A stretch of 25,810 nt of DNA from Prevotella sp. UBA2746 (GTDB taxonomy: Bacteria; Bacteroidota; Bacteroidia; Bacteroidales; Bacteroidaceae). The position numbers and the translations under genes are program-made. Below the pieces are notes generated by a model, which worked only from the letters and a program-made list of their open reading frames with translations, made no database searches and had not been told where the DNA came from. Below are positions 7,820 to 14,887 of this stretch, one piece after another. The stretch spans positions 233 through 26,042 of the forward strand of contig DEJO01000038.1 of assembly GCA_002353555.1 (NCBI GenBank), in the 5' to 3' direction. The first letter of the stretch is position 1. Every line of letters starts with the position of its first letter.

Positions 7820-8815
7820 ATGATAAACAGGGAATTGATTAGAATTAAGATAGTTCAGTTAACCTACGCATACTATCAAAACGGGAACAGGAACATGGAA
7901 ACCATTGAGAAAGAACTCATGTTCAGTCTCTCTAAGGCATACGACATGTACAACTTCTTGCTGCAACTCATTGTAGCCATCACCAAGGAAGAGCGTCACC
8001 GCACTGAGATTGCAACCGCAAGAGCGCAACGCGAAAAGAAAGCTGAACCCTCACAACGATTTGCATACAACATGTTTGCCGTCCAGCTGGAGGAAAACAA
8101 GCAACTGCAAGAGTTCATGGACATCCAGAAGATGAGCTGGGACGACCATATCGACAGCGTCAGGAAGCTGTGCGACCAGATAGAACAGACACAACTCTAC
8201 AAAGACTACATGGCAATGGAGACTACCGACTATGAAACCGACCGCGAGTTGTGGCGCAAGATATACAGGACGCTCATCCAGGAAAACGACGACCTGGACA
8301 ACGTCTTGGAGGAGAAGAGCCTCTACTGGAATGACGACAAGGAGGTGGTAGACACCTTTGTGCTGAAGACCATCAAGCGATTCGACCCGAAGAACAAGTC
8401 TAACCAGGAGCTCCTGCCCGAATACCAGAACGCCGAAGACCAGGAGTTTGCTCGCAAGCTCTTCCGTGCCACCATCCTCAATGCCGACACATACCAGCGA
8501 TACATGAGCGAGACATCGAAGAACTGGGACTTCGACCGTCTGGCATACATGGATGTGGTCATCATGCAGATTGCCATTGCCGAGATGGTGAACTTCCCGA
8601 ACATCCCCATCAGCGTCACCATCAACGAATACGTAGAGCTGGCTAAGCTCTACAGCACCCCGAAGAGCGGTGGATACATCAACGGCATGCTCGACGCCAT
8701 TGCCCGCTACTTGGTGAAGACGGGCAAGATCATGAAGCCCGTCGGTGCTGAACGCACGGCTGAGAAGAAAGAGCCGGCTCCCGAACAGGAAACAGAGGAA
8801 AACGATAATATCTAA
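7820..8815 (+). CDS. nusB: Transcription antitermination factor NusB, long Bacteroidetes form
   Basis: The 331-residue protein begins MINRELIRIKIVQLTYAYYQ, a NusB-like first helix. The recognisable NusB core is in the C-terminal half: ARKLFRATILNADTYQRYMS, then NWDFDRLAYMDVVIMQIAIAEM, PISVTINEYVELAKLYSTPK and SGGYINGMLDAIARYLV. Classical NusB has about 140 residues, and the extra N-terminal helical material is normal for Bacteroidetes. NusB with NusE binds boxA RNA and supports antitermination on rRNA operons. The C-terminal tail is charged and low-complexity (EKKEPAPEQETEENDNI). I chose ATG 7820 over the upstream ATG 7763 because a promoter occupies the intervening bases and homology begins at MINREL. 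It heads the operon with yajC, ybbR, coaE and a DUF5606 gene. Confidence 0.92.
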   Translation: MINRELIRIKIVQLTYAYYQNGNRNMETIEKELMFSLSKAYDMYNFLLQLIVAITKEERHRTEIATARAQREKKAEPSQRFAYNMFAVQLEENKQLQEFMDIQKMSWDDHIDSVRKLCDQIEQTQLYKDYMAMETTDYETDRELWRKIYRTLIQENDDLDNVLEEKSLYWNDDKEVVDTFVLKTIKRFDPKNKSNQELLPEYQNAEDQEFARKLFRATILNADTYQRYMSETSKNWDFDRLAYMDVVIMQIAIAEMVNFPNIPISVTINEYVELAKLYSTPKSGGYINGMLDAIARYLVKTGKIMKPVGAERTAEKKEPAPEQETEENDNI

Positions 8816-8833
8816 ATAACAAAAACAGAACAA

Positions 8834-9157
8834 ATGAACACATTATTTCTCGCCGCACAGCAGGCACAAGGACAAGGCAGCATGATGCCCATGCTGCTCA
8901 TGATGGTAGCCATCTTTGCTATCATGTGGTTCTTCATGATCCGCCCACAACAGAAGAAGCAAAAGGAGATACGCGCCTTCCAGAACGCTTTGCAACCCGG
9001 AACAAAGGTTGTCACCGGAGGCGGCATCTATGGTACCGTCAAGAACGTGAACGCCACCGACGGCTCTATCGACGTGGAAATTGCAAGAGGTGTCGTCATC
9101 ACTGTCGACAAGAACTACGTCTTTGCTGATGCAGCATCGCAGATGCAGACTAAATAA
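8834..9157 (+). CDS. yajC: Preprotein translocase subunit YajC
   Basis: The 107-residue protein has one N-terminal membrane segment (about 17-35, MPMLLMMVAIFAIMWFFMI) followed by the invariant RPQQKKQKE motif. A small cytoplasmic domain follows with LQPGTKVVTGGGIYGTV and VDIARG/VVITVDKNYV-like strands. YajC accompanies SecDF in the SecYEG holotranslocon of the inner membrane. It starts 18 bases after nusB and precedes ybbR by 63 bases, a neighbourhood seen in many Bacteroidetes genomes. Length and motif order are normal. Confidence 0.95.
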   Translation: MNTLFLAAQQAQGQGSMMPMLLMMVAIFAIMWFFMIRPQQKKQKEIRAFQNALQPGTKVVTGGGIYGTVKNVNATDGSIDVEIARGVVITVDKNYVFADAASQMQTK

Positions 9158-9220
9158 CGAAACCGCCACAAGGCACAAACGGACAAGTATAGGACCATCC
9201 ACAAACACTTACAGACAACG

Positions 9221-10228
9221 ATGTCTATCAAGTTGTTACGCAAATACATTAAAATCAGAAGCTTCTTGTTCTCGATGGTGAACAAGGAGTTTCTGATTTT
9301 TCTGTTCTTCCTTGTCCTCAGCGGTACATTCTGGCTCATGATGACCCTCAACGAAACCTACGAAAAGGAGCTCACCATGGAGGTCAGCATCACCAACGTG
9401 CCCAAGAGCGTCATCATCACCAACGACGTTCCGCCCACCATACGCTTCACCGTCCGCGACAAAGGCTACATGATAGGCGGCTACCTCTATGGAAATATCC
9501 TACACCCCATCGCCATCGACTTCCGGGTCTTTGCCGACGGAAAAGGTCACGGGGTGGTCTCTGCGTCCGACCTGCAAAAGCTCTTCTACCAACAGTTGTA
9601 CAAATCGTCGAAGATTACCGCCACGAAACCAGAGAAGATAGAGTTCTTCTACAACTTCGGAAGGAAGAAGAAGGTACCTGTGCGCATGCGAGGCAACGTG
9701 TTGCCCAGCAACGGCTACTACCTCTCCGAGGTCAGGTTCCAGCCCGACAGCGTCACCGTCTATGCCGCCAAAGAACTGCTCGACAGCATCCACTCGGTAT
9801 ATACCGACAGGCAGGTGGTGACCAGCTTCCGCGACACACTTGTCCGAGAGGTGACCATCGGACACATCCGCGGTGCAAAGATTGTTCCAGGCAAAGTCAA
9901 GATGCAGCTCATTCCCGACATCCTCACCGAAGAGACGGTGGAGGTACCGATAGAAGCCATCAACACGCCGGACAACAAACTCATGCGCACCTTCCCATCA
10001 AAGGTGAGGGTGAAATTTGTCGTCGGTGCCAACAAGCTGCGCAAGATGCCGATAAATGCCGAGACCAAGCAACTGCTACCCAAAGGTTTCCGCGTTGTCG
10101 TCGACTACAAGCAGGTGGTGGAGAACCCATCGGAGAAGTGCCGCATCACCATCCTCTCCGTGCCGAGCGGCATACGCAATCCCAGACCGGAGTTGTCGGA
10201 AGTAGACTACATCATTGAACAGCTGTAA
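9221..10228 (+). CDS. YbbR-like domain protein, single-pass membrane
   Basis: The 335-residue protein has a short basic N-terminus, one membrane segment at about residues 23-42 (KEFLIFLFFLVLSGTFWLMM), then the motif TLNETYEKEL. An extracytoplasmic region of beta-rich YbbR-type repeats follows (for example VPVRMRGNVLPSNGYYLSEV with FQPDSVTVYA, and VEVPIEAINTPDNK). YbbR-domain proteins include CdaR, a regulator of c-di-AMP cyclase in Firmicutes; no cyclase gene is adjacent here, so that role is not claimed. The stop codon is 2 bases before the coaE GTG, implying coupling. Codons 11-27 encode a long self-complementary stem-loop (separate entry), and its loop contains an alternative in-frame ATG at 9275. 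I keep ATG 9221 because it preserves the usual basic leader. Confidence 0.85.
   Translation: MSIKLLRKYIKIRSFLFSMVNKEFLIFLFFLVLSGTFWLMMTLNETYEKELTMEVSITNVPKSVIITNDVPPTIRFTVRDKGYMIGGYLYGNILHPIAIDFRVFADGKGHGVVSASDLQKLFYQQLYKSSKITATKPEKIEFFYNFGRKKKVPVRMRGNVLPSNGYYLSEVRFQPDSVTVYAAKELLDSIHSVYTDRQVVTSFRDTLVREVTIGHIRGAKIVPGKVKMQLIPDILTEETVEVPIEAINTPDNKLMRTFPSKVRVKFVVGANKLRKMPINAETKQLLPKGFRVVVDYKQVVENPSEKCRITILSVPSGIRNPRPELSEVDYIIEQL
9251..9301 (+). other. 21-bp stem-loop with T-run inside the ybbR coding sequence
   Basis: Bases 9251-9271 pair with 9280-9300 over all 21 positions (19 Watson-Crick, 2 G-T wobbles) around an 8-base loop (TCGATGGT). Five T residues at 9297-9301 follow directly. It covers codons 11-27 of ybbR and looks like an intrinsic terminator or attenuator placed inside a gene. 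The pairing is seen directly; the function is inference. Confidence 0.7.
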
Positions 10229-10230
10229 CC

Positions 10231-10839
10231 GTGAATTGCAAAACAAGAATAGTAGCCCTGACAGGGGGCATTGGTGCCGGAAAGAGCTATGTATGTCAGC
10301 TCCTGCAAGACTATGGCATTGAAGTCTACGACTGCGATGCGGCAGCCAAACGGCTCATGCGCACCTCTACCCCACTGCAAAAGGCATTGCAGCAACTCGT
10401 CGGTGACAACGTCTACCGTGACGGCATCTTGCAGAAACCCGTCCTGGCTCAGTTCCTGCTTGCAAGCAATCGGAACCAAAAAGCGGTCAACGACATCATA
10501 CACCCTGCCGTAGCTGCCGACTTCATGCAGTCGGGCTACCAATGGCTGGAGAGCGCCATCTACTTCGACAGCGGCTTCGACAAGCGCGTACATGCCGACA
10601 AGGTCGTCTGTGTGACGGCTCCCACTGAGGTTCGGATCCAACGTATCATGGAGCGCGACGGCATCAGCCGCGAGAAAGCCCAGGAATGGATAGACTGCCA
10701 ACTGCCGCAAGCTGAAGTCGTCAGCCGGTCCGACTACGAGATAAAGAACGACGGACAATCGTCCGTCAGACAACAGATAGAACACATTATTCACCAGCTG
10801 AAGGTCTGCGACCAGAGGCTACAAACAGAAAACAAATAA
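10231..10839 (+). CDS. coaE: Dephospho-CoA kinase, GTG start
   Basis: The 202-residue protein phosphorylates dephospho-CoA at the ribose 3' hydroxyl, the last step of coenzyme A synthesis. The P-loop is visible as ALTGGIGAGKS (about 9-19). YDCDAAAKRLM follows (about 33-43), with DIIHPAV, the conserved VVCVTAP strand and RIMERDGISREKAQEWI in the lid region. The start is GTG 10231, two bases after the ybbR stop; the P-loop position leaves no better start. The DUF5606 gene follows after 8 bases. All expected motifs are intact. Confidence 0.95.
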   Translation: MNCKTRIVALTGGIGAGKSYVCQLLQDYGIEVYDCDAAAKRLMRTSTPLQKALQQLVGDNVYRDGILQKPVLAQFLLASNRNQKAVNDIIHPAVAADFMQSGYQWLESAIYFDSGFDKRVHADKVVCVTAPTEVRIQRIMERDGISREKAQEWIDCQLPQAEVVSRSDYEIKNDGQSSVRQQIEHIIHQLKVCDQRLQTENK

Positions 10840-10847
10840 AAAACAAC

Positions 10848-11300
10848 ATGTTACAAACCATCTTATCCATCGCCGGAAAGCCAGGACTCTACAAACTGGT
10901 GAGCCGTGCCAAGAACAACCTGATAGTAGAAGCTCTCGACGAAACGCATAAGCGACTGCCCGCATTCGCCACTAACCGCGTGACCTCACTGGCAGACATC
11001 GCCATGTTCACCGAGTCGGAAGACATGCCGCTCGGACAAGTATTGGCGAAAGTACGCGACCACGAGCAGGGCAAGCCAGCTTCCATCAATTGGCGCAAGG
11101 CATCAGCCAAAGAACTGACCACCTACTTCGCAACCGTATTGCCCGACTACGACCGCGACCGCGTGCACAACAGCGACATCAAGAAACTGCTGCAATGGTA
11201 TGACATCCTCATCAACAACGGCATCACCGACTTTGAGAAAGACCTTGCTCCTACCGAAGGCGACAATGTTGACGACCGACAGGAGAAGGCTGAAGAATAA
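10848..11300 (+). CDS. DUF5606 family protein
   Basis: The 150-residue protein matches the Bacteroidetes DUF5606 family: MLQTILSIAGKPGLYKLVSR, NLIVEALDETHKRLPAFATN and SLADIAMFTESEDMPLGQVL near the N-terminus. A helical part follows with DRDRVHNSDIKKLLQWYDIL and an acidic tail. It has no signal peptide or membrane segment and is presumably cytoplasmic. Function is unknown. It is the last gene of the nusB-yajC-ybbR-coaE operon, 8 bases after coaE, and the strict co-location suggests a housekeeping role. The family call comes from sequence recognition; no catalytic motif is apparent. Confidence 0.8.
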   Translation: MLQTILSIAGKPGLYKLVSRAKNNLIVEALDETHKRLPAFATNRVTSLADIAMFTESEDMPLGQVLAKVRDHEQGKPASINWRKASAKELTTYFATVLPDYDRDRVHNSDIKKLLQWYDILINNGITDFEKDLAPTEGDNVDDRQEKAEE

Positions 11301-11368
11301 GGCTTTCGTACCACCACACCCCTGTACCAAGCGTGGCTTTGGTAGCACGGCACAACCTTTGTTGTCAT

Positions 11369-11395
11369 GTAGACTGCGCTAACAGCGCAGTTTAC
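11369..11395. terminator. Strong hairpin after the DUF5606 gene
   Basis: Bases 11369-11380 pair with 11384-11395 over 12 bp (one G-T wobble) around a 3-base loop AAC; the core is ACTGCGCT / AGCGCAGT. No long T-run follows, so termination is possible but not certain. Two weaker hairpins lie just upstream: ACCAAGC / GCTTTGGT with one bulge at about 11326-11343, and ACAAC / GTTGT at about 11352-11365. Confidence 0.55.
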
Positions 11396-11446
11396 GCTAC
11401 TGAGCCCCATTCCGCTCCTGGATATAGGAGTGATTTTGAAGCAAGT

Positions 11447-12328
11447 ATGTCACACAAGAACGTTCTACTACATCTGACAGCGATTGTTGTGGTACTCCTT
11501 TGGGGAGCCACTTTCGTCAACTCGAAGTTTCTTCTGCGGGCAGGGATGCGTGCCGAAGAGATTTTCCTGGTGCGCTTCGTGCTGGCATACGCTTGCATCT
11601 GGACGATATCGCCGCACCGTTTGTGGTGCAACAACTGGAAAGACGAAGCACTGATGGTGCTCCTCGGCATCACGGGCGGGTCGCTCTACTTCCTGTCGGA
11701 GAACATCGCCGTCGGCATATCCTATGTCAACAACGTGTCGTTCATCGTCTGCACGGCACCCCTCTGGACGACATTGTTAGGATTGATGTTCCTGAAAGAC
11801 GTGCGTGCCTCGCGCTACCTCTTTGCCGGTTCGCTGATGGCTGTGCTCGGCATGGGCATGGTTATCTTCAACGGACACTTCATCCTGCGCCTCAACCCCG
11901 CTGGCGACCTGCTGGCTTTGGCGGCAGCGCTGTGCTGGGCTGTCTACAGTGTCCTCATCAAGTTTGTGTCGGGACGCTATAGTGCCGTCTTCATCACGCG
12001 CAAGGTATTTTTCTACGGCATCCTGACAATCCTGCCCGTCTTTGCCGCTCACCCCTGGTCGTTCCCGTGGCGTGCCTTCAGCCAGCCCGTCGTCTGGGGC
12101 AACCTGTTGTTCCTCGGCATCTTAGCCTCGTTCGTATGCTTCGCTGTCTGGAGCTATATCATCAAGCAACTGGGTGCCATACGCACCTCCAACTACGTCT
12201 ATTTAAACCCTATCAGCACCGTCATCATTAGTGCGCTGTTCTTAGACGAGCCCATGACTCCTGTGGCTTTCGCAGGTTCAGCCCTCATCCTGGCAGGTGT
12301 GTATATTGCTAACAAAAAAGGAAATTGA
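11447..12328 (+). CDS. DMT-superfamily EamA-type permease
   Basis: This 293-residue inner-membrane protein has two EamA halves, each of about five membrane helices. It opens VVVLLWGATFVNSKFLLRAG, the characteristic first EamA helix. PLWTTLLGLMFLKDVRASRY marks the helix pair ending the first half, and LDEPMTPVAFAGSALILAGVYIANKKGN ends the second. Relatives export amino acids, metabolites or drugs; substrate cannot be told from sequence. An in-frame ATG at 11333 would add 38 residues read through the hairpin leader with no homology, so I chose ATG 11447. The stop codon is separated by one base from the next gene's ATG, so the two transporters are surely co-translated. Confidence 0.88.
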   Translation: MSHKNVLLHLTAIVVVLLWGATFVNSKFLLRAGMRAEEIFLVRFVLAYACIWTISPHRLWCNNWKDEALMVLLGITGGSLYFLSENIAVGISYVNNVSFIVCTAPLWTTLLGLMFLKDVRASRYLFAGSLMAVLGMGMVIFNGHFILRLNPAGDLLALAAALCWAVYSVLIKFVSGRYSAVFITRKVFFYGILTILPVFAAHPWSFPWRAFSQPVVWGNLLFLGILASFVCFAVWSYIIKQLGAIRTSNYVYLNPISTVIISALFLDEPMTPVAFAGSALILAGVYIANKKGN

Positions 12329-12329
12329 T

Positions 12330-13328
12330 ATGTTACTGAACATTCTGTTTATCATTGGAGGAATCATCCTCGTCTTGTGGGGCGCCGACCGACTCACCGA
12401 CGGTGCCGTAGGAATAGCCGAACGCATGAACATTCCGCAGCTCATCATCGGCTTAACCATCGTGGCTATGGGAACGTCGATGCCAGAATTCTGCGTCAGC
12501 CTGGTGTCAGCCATCAAGGGAACACCAGACATGGCGGTTGGAAACGTCATTGGCAGCAACATCTTCAACACGCTGTTGATCGTAGGTGTTGCAGCACTCG
12601 TCACTCCTATCACTATCCTCCGCAACACGGTGCGCAAGGATATCCCCTTCGCGATGTTAGCATCGGTATGGCTCATCGTGTTGTGCTACAACGGCAACCT
12701 CTCCCGGTTAGACTCCGTCACCCTCTTACTGCTCTTCATTGTTTTCATGTATATCACGCTGAAGGGAGCGAAAGAGAAAGGGAGCAAGGGAGAAAGAGAG
12801 CAAGGGAACGAGGATAGTCTATCTACAGGTAGTTCTCCTGAAGATGCTAACCTCGCTCCCCCACTCCCTTCCGCTCCCACTCCTTTGTGGAAGTCCATCG
12901 GATTGATAGTCTTGGGGTTAGCGTGCTTGATAGGCGGTTCCAACATCTTTGTAGAAGGAGCTACCTACGTGGCAACCACCTTTGGCATCAGCGACGCTAT
13001 CATCGGTCTTACCGTTGTCGCGATGGGAACCTCTCTGCCCGAACTTGCCACCACCGTCGTTGCCGCACGCAAAGGTAACAGCGGCATAGCCATCGGCAAC
13101 GTTCTCGGCTCCAATGTCTTCAACATTCTTATGGTGTTAGGACTGACCGGATTCATCAGCCCCATGCAGATCAGCGGCATCACGCTGGTAGACTATACCA
13201 TACTTATTGGTTCCTTGGCGATGTTGTGGCTCTTCTCCTTCACCAAGCTCACCATCCAACGGTGGGAAGGGGCCGCCCTCACAGCCGTCTTCCTCACCTA
13301 TCTGGTATGGCTGATTTGGCAAATTTAG
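12330..13328 (+). CDS. CaCA-family calcium/sodium antiporter (YrbG type)
   Basis: The 332-residue protein has the inverted duplicate architecture of the Ca2+:cation antiporter superfamily. The first alpha repeat is GLTIVAMGTSMPEFCVSL with GNVIGSNIFNTLLIVG, and the second is GLTVVAMGTSLPELATTV with GNVLGSNVFNILMVLG. The acidic Glu of each TS-x-PE motif is the ion-binding residue. About ten membrane helices are present. The two halves are joined by a long hydrophilic loop (residues about 145-187) encoded by a purine-rich then pyrimidine-rich stretch, longer than expected for YrbG. ATG 12330 is preceded by AAAAAAGGA and begins one base after the EamA stop; the upstream in-frame ATG 12297 would overlap that gene. 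Expected role: Ca2+ efflux driven by Na+ or H+. Confidence 0.9.
   Translation: MLLNILFIIGGIILVLWGADRLTDGAVGIAERMNIPQLIIGLTIVAMGTSMPEFCVSLVSAIKGTPDMAVGNVIGSNIFNTLLIVGVAALVTPITILRNTVRKDIPFAMLASVWLIVLCYNGNLSRLDSVTLLLLFIVFMYITLKGAKEKGSKGEREQGNEDSLSTGSSPEDANLAPPLPSAPTPLWKSIGLIVLGLACLIGGSNIFVEGATYVATTFGISDAIIGLTVVAMGTSLPELATTVVAARKGNSGIAIGNVLGSNVFNILMVLGLTGFISPMQISGITLVDYTILIGSLAMLWLFSFTKLTIQRWEGAALTAVFLTYLVWLIWQI
12761..12886 (+). repeat. Low-complexity in-frame insertion in the antiporter central loop
   Basis: Bases 12761-12814 are almost all purine (repeats of GGGAGC, AAAGAGA and AAGGGA), and 12851-12886 are almost all pyrimidine, forming an imperfect foldback. The stretch encodes a charged then Pro-rich linker (KGAKEKGSKGEREQGNED, later APPLPSAPTPLW). 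The 15-mer AAGGGAGAAAGAGAG at 12786-12800 recurs in aroB at 22761-22775. Confidence 0.65.
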
Positions 13329-13339
13329 AAAATAAAGAG

Positions 13340-13469
13340 TGAAGAATAAAGAATCGTAAACGAAGAGTGAAGAATTGGAAATGAAGAATGAAGAATCTCT
13401 AAGGCTTCAATCCTAATCGTTTCTGTGCGCCAGCCGATTCTTCATTCTTCATTTTTCATTCTTCATTTA
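13340..13469. repeat. GAAGAAT-type foldback repeat between convergent genes
   Basis: The space between the antiporter stop and the thioredoxin-fold gene is filled with GAAGAAT/GAATGAAGAAT motifs on the plus strand, then their complements. The core is a perfect 19-bp inverted repeat, AAATGAAGAATGAAGAATC (13379-13397) against 13436-13454, around a 38-base centre. The minus-strand gene's TGA stop (13465-13463) lies inside the right arm. It may act as a bidirectional terminator or be a dispersed foldback element. Confidence 0.75.
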
Positions 13470-14338
13470 ATTACTTCAGCAAGCTTTTTCATTAGTGCTT
13501 CGCCACGCAGGTCGATGGCGACAATTTTTCCTGTGCCGTCAAGCAAGATGTTGGCAGGAATGGAGTTGATGCCATAGAGTCCGGCGGCAGCACACTCCCA
13601 TCCCTTCAGGTCGGAGATATGGTGCCAAGGCATCTTCAGCTGGGTGATGGCAGCCTTCCATGCGTCAGCCCTGTTGTCGAAGGACACACCGACGACATCA
13701 AATCCTTTAGCCTTGAACTTCTCGTAAGCAGCCACAACGTTCGGCATCTCCATACGACACGGACCGCACCACGATGCCCAGAAGTCAACCAGCACGTAGT
13801 TGCCCTTTCCGCACCACTCGCTCAGCTTGTGCATCTTGCCGTCGGGCGACTGCATGGTCAAGTCCTTGAACATCTTCCCCGGTGCCCGCTTCTCTATCTG
13901 CACCAGATGTGCCTTTGCCTTCGCCAGTGCCGGATCGTTGTAATACGCCGTTGTGGGGTCGAGCACCTCCTTCAGCTGGTCGTAACTCAATGCAAAATAG
14001 GCGTCTGCGATATATTCCACGGGCTTGGTGTTGTTGCGGTTGGCCTTTGCAATCTTTACTATCAGGTCTATCTGCTTGTCCTGCATCATACCCAACGAGT
14101 CACCGAGCACCTTCAGCCGCTGCTGTCCGGCATCGGTTTTCTTAGCCTGCTCAGCCATAGAGAGCTCCCGATACTCCTTCATCATCTTGTCGGCACCGAC
14201 CATCAGCTGATTAAACTGTGCCTCGTAGTCGACTTGTCCAGTCTGTGCCCCTTTCTCTTCTCCGCTCTTCTGAGCCTGAGCGGGCTTGCAGCCCATCACC
14301 ATCAGGGCGACAGCTGCCGTTAATAACCATTTGTTCAT
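13463..14338 (-). CDS. Thioredoxin-fold (TlpA/ResA-like) lipoprotein
   Basis: The 291-residue protein begins MNKWLLTAAVALMVMGCKPA, a lipoprotein signal peptide with lipobox VMGC (lipid-modified C17). A helical Lys/Glu/Gln-rich region of about 120 residues follows. A thioredoxin fold covers about 155-291 with YVLVDFWASWCGPCRMEMPN (C181 and C184 of the CGPC site) and the cis-proline loop NSIPANILL (P251). By family it is a membrane-anchored thiol:disulfide oxidoreductase on the periplasmic side. ATG 14338 is chosen over a 70-residue extension because that extension would cross the promoter and because the lipobox follows this Met at the right distance. It is transcribed divergently from the 14445 gene and converges on the Ca2+ antiporter. 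Confidence 0.88.
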   Translation of the reverse strand: MNKWLLTAAVALMVMGCKPAQAQKSGEEKGAQTGQVDYEAQFNQLMVGADKMMKEYRELSMAEQAKKTDAGQQRLKVLGDSLGMMQDKQIDLIVKIAKANRNNTKPVEYIADAYFALSYDQLKEVLDPTTAYYNDPALAKAKAHLVQIEKRAPGKMFKDLTMQSPDGKMHKLSEWCGKGNYVLVDFWASWCGPCRMEMPNVVAAYEKFKAKGFDVVGVSFDNRADAWKAAITQLKMPWHHISDLKGWECAAAGLYGINSIPANILLDGTGKIVAIDLRGEALMKKLAEVIK

Positions 14339-14373
14339 ATTCGTTTTGTGTCTATTTAAAAAGTTTCTGTTGG

Positions 14374-14381
14374 CAAAAGTA
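14374..14381 (-). promoter_or_regulatory. -7 box for the thioredoxin-fold lipoprotein gene
   Basis: The minus strand reads TACTTTTG, an exact TAnnTTTG match, 36 bases before the start codon at 14338. It is mirrored by an identical box on the plus strand at 14404-14411, so the two -33 regions overlap. Confidence 0.65.
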
Positions 14382-14403
14382 CGAAATATCCATAAATAAT
14401 TGC

Positions 14404-14411
14404 TACTTTTG
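14404..14411 (+). promoter_or_regulatory. -7 box for the small exported protein and queF
   Basis: TACTTTTG matches TAnnTTTG exactly and lies 33 bases before ATG 14445. Its -33 region is shared with the divergent promoter and holds no clear TTTG. Confidence 0.65.
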
Positions 14412-14444
14412 CACAGGATAAATTCACTAAAGCCTAACAACACT

Positions 14445-14858
14445 ATGAAAAGAATGATGAGATGGATAGGATGTATAGCATTGCTGAGCATGCTGACATC
14501 GGGAGCCTTCGCCCAGAAAAGCACGACGAAGAAAGTACAGGACAGCACGACGATGACACAGAAGGAGCGCCGTTCCTACGAGAGAAGGGCGTGGAAAGCC
14601 CTTGGAGGTACTTATTTCTTCTTCGGTGGAACGAGCGGACAGGTAGTCTTTGAGGCAGGCATTCCTGACGCACCCGAACAGAAGCTGTTCATCGACGGAC
14701 AGGAATACCCTGTGACCGTCGACAAGAAGACGGGTCGAATCATCGCCCGCGACGAGAAGGGTAAAATTGTCTTCGACGGCTATTGCACCAACGGTGGCAA
14801 CAGCCTGGAGGGAAGGTACAAGGGAAAGAAAATCAAAGTAGACGGATCAGGAGACTGA
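14445..14858 (+). CDS. Small exported protein of unknown function
   Basis: The 137-residue protein has a clear signal peptide (MKRMMRWIGCIALLSMLTSGAFAQ, probable cleavage after AFA). A basic, Thr/Lys-rich segment (QKSTTKKVQDSTTMTQKERR) is followed by a compact domain of short beta-strands: GGTYFFFGGTSGQVVFEAGI, KLFIDGQEYPVTVDKKTGRI and GKIVFDGYCTNGGNSLEGRY. One Cys remains after cleavage. I do not recognise the family. It is probably periplasmic or outer-membrane associated. ATG 14445 is chosen over an upstream in-frame ATG 14400 because that would start within the promoter. queF follows after 29 bases, probably on the same transcript, though the functional link is unclear. Confidence 0.75.
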   Translation: MKRMMRWIGCIALLSMLTSGAFAQKSTTKKVQDSTTMTQKERRSYERRAWKALGGTYFFFGGTSGQVVFEAGIPDAPEQKLFIDGQEYPVTVDKKTGRIIARDEKGKIVFDGYCTNGGNSLEGRYKGKKIKVDGSGD

Positions 14859-14887
14859 TGCAATAGTATAGAAACAGGGAGAAACCT

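Noticed and set aside
11333..11446. N-terminal extension of the EamA permease back to ATG 11333
   Set aside because: The extra residues are read through the strong hairpin leader, have no membrane-protein character and are absent from typical EamA starts.
14339..14548. 70-residue N-terminal extension of the thioredoxin-fold protein
   Set aside because: It would cross both divergent promoters and the start of the neighbouring gene, and the lipoprotein signal begins exactly at Met 14338.
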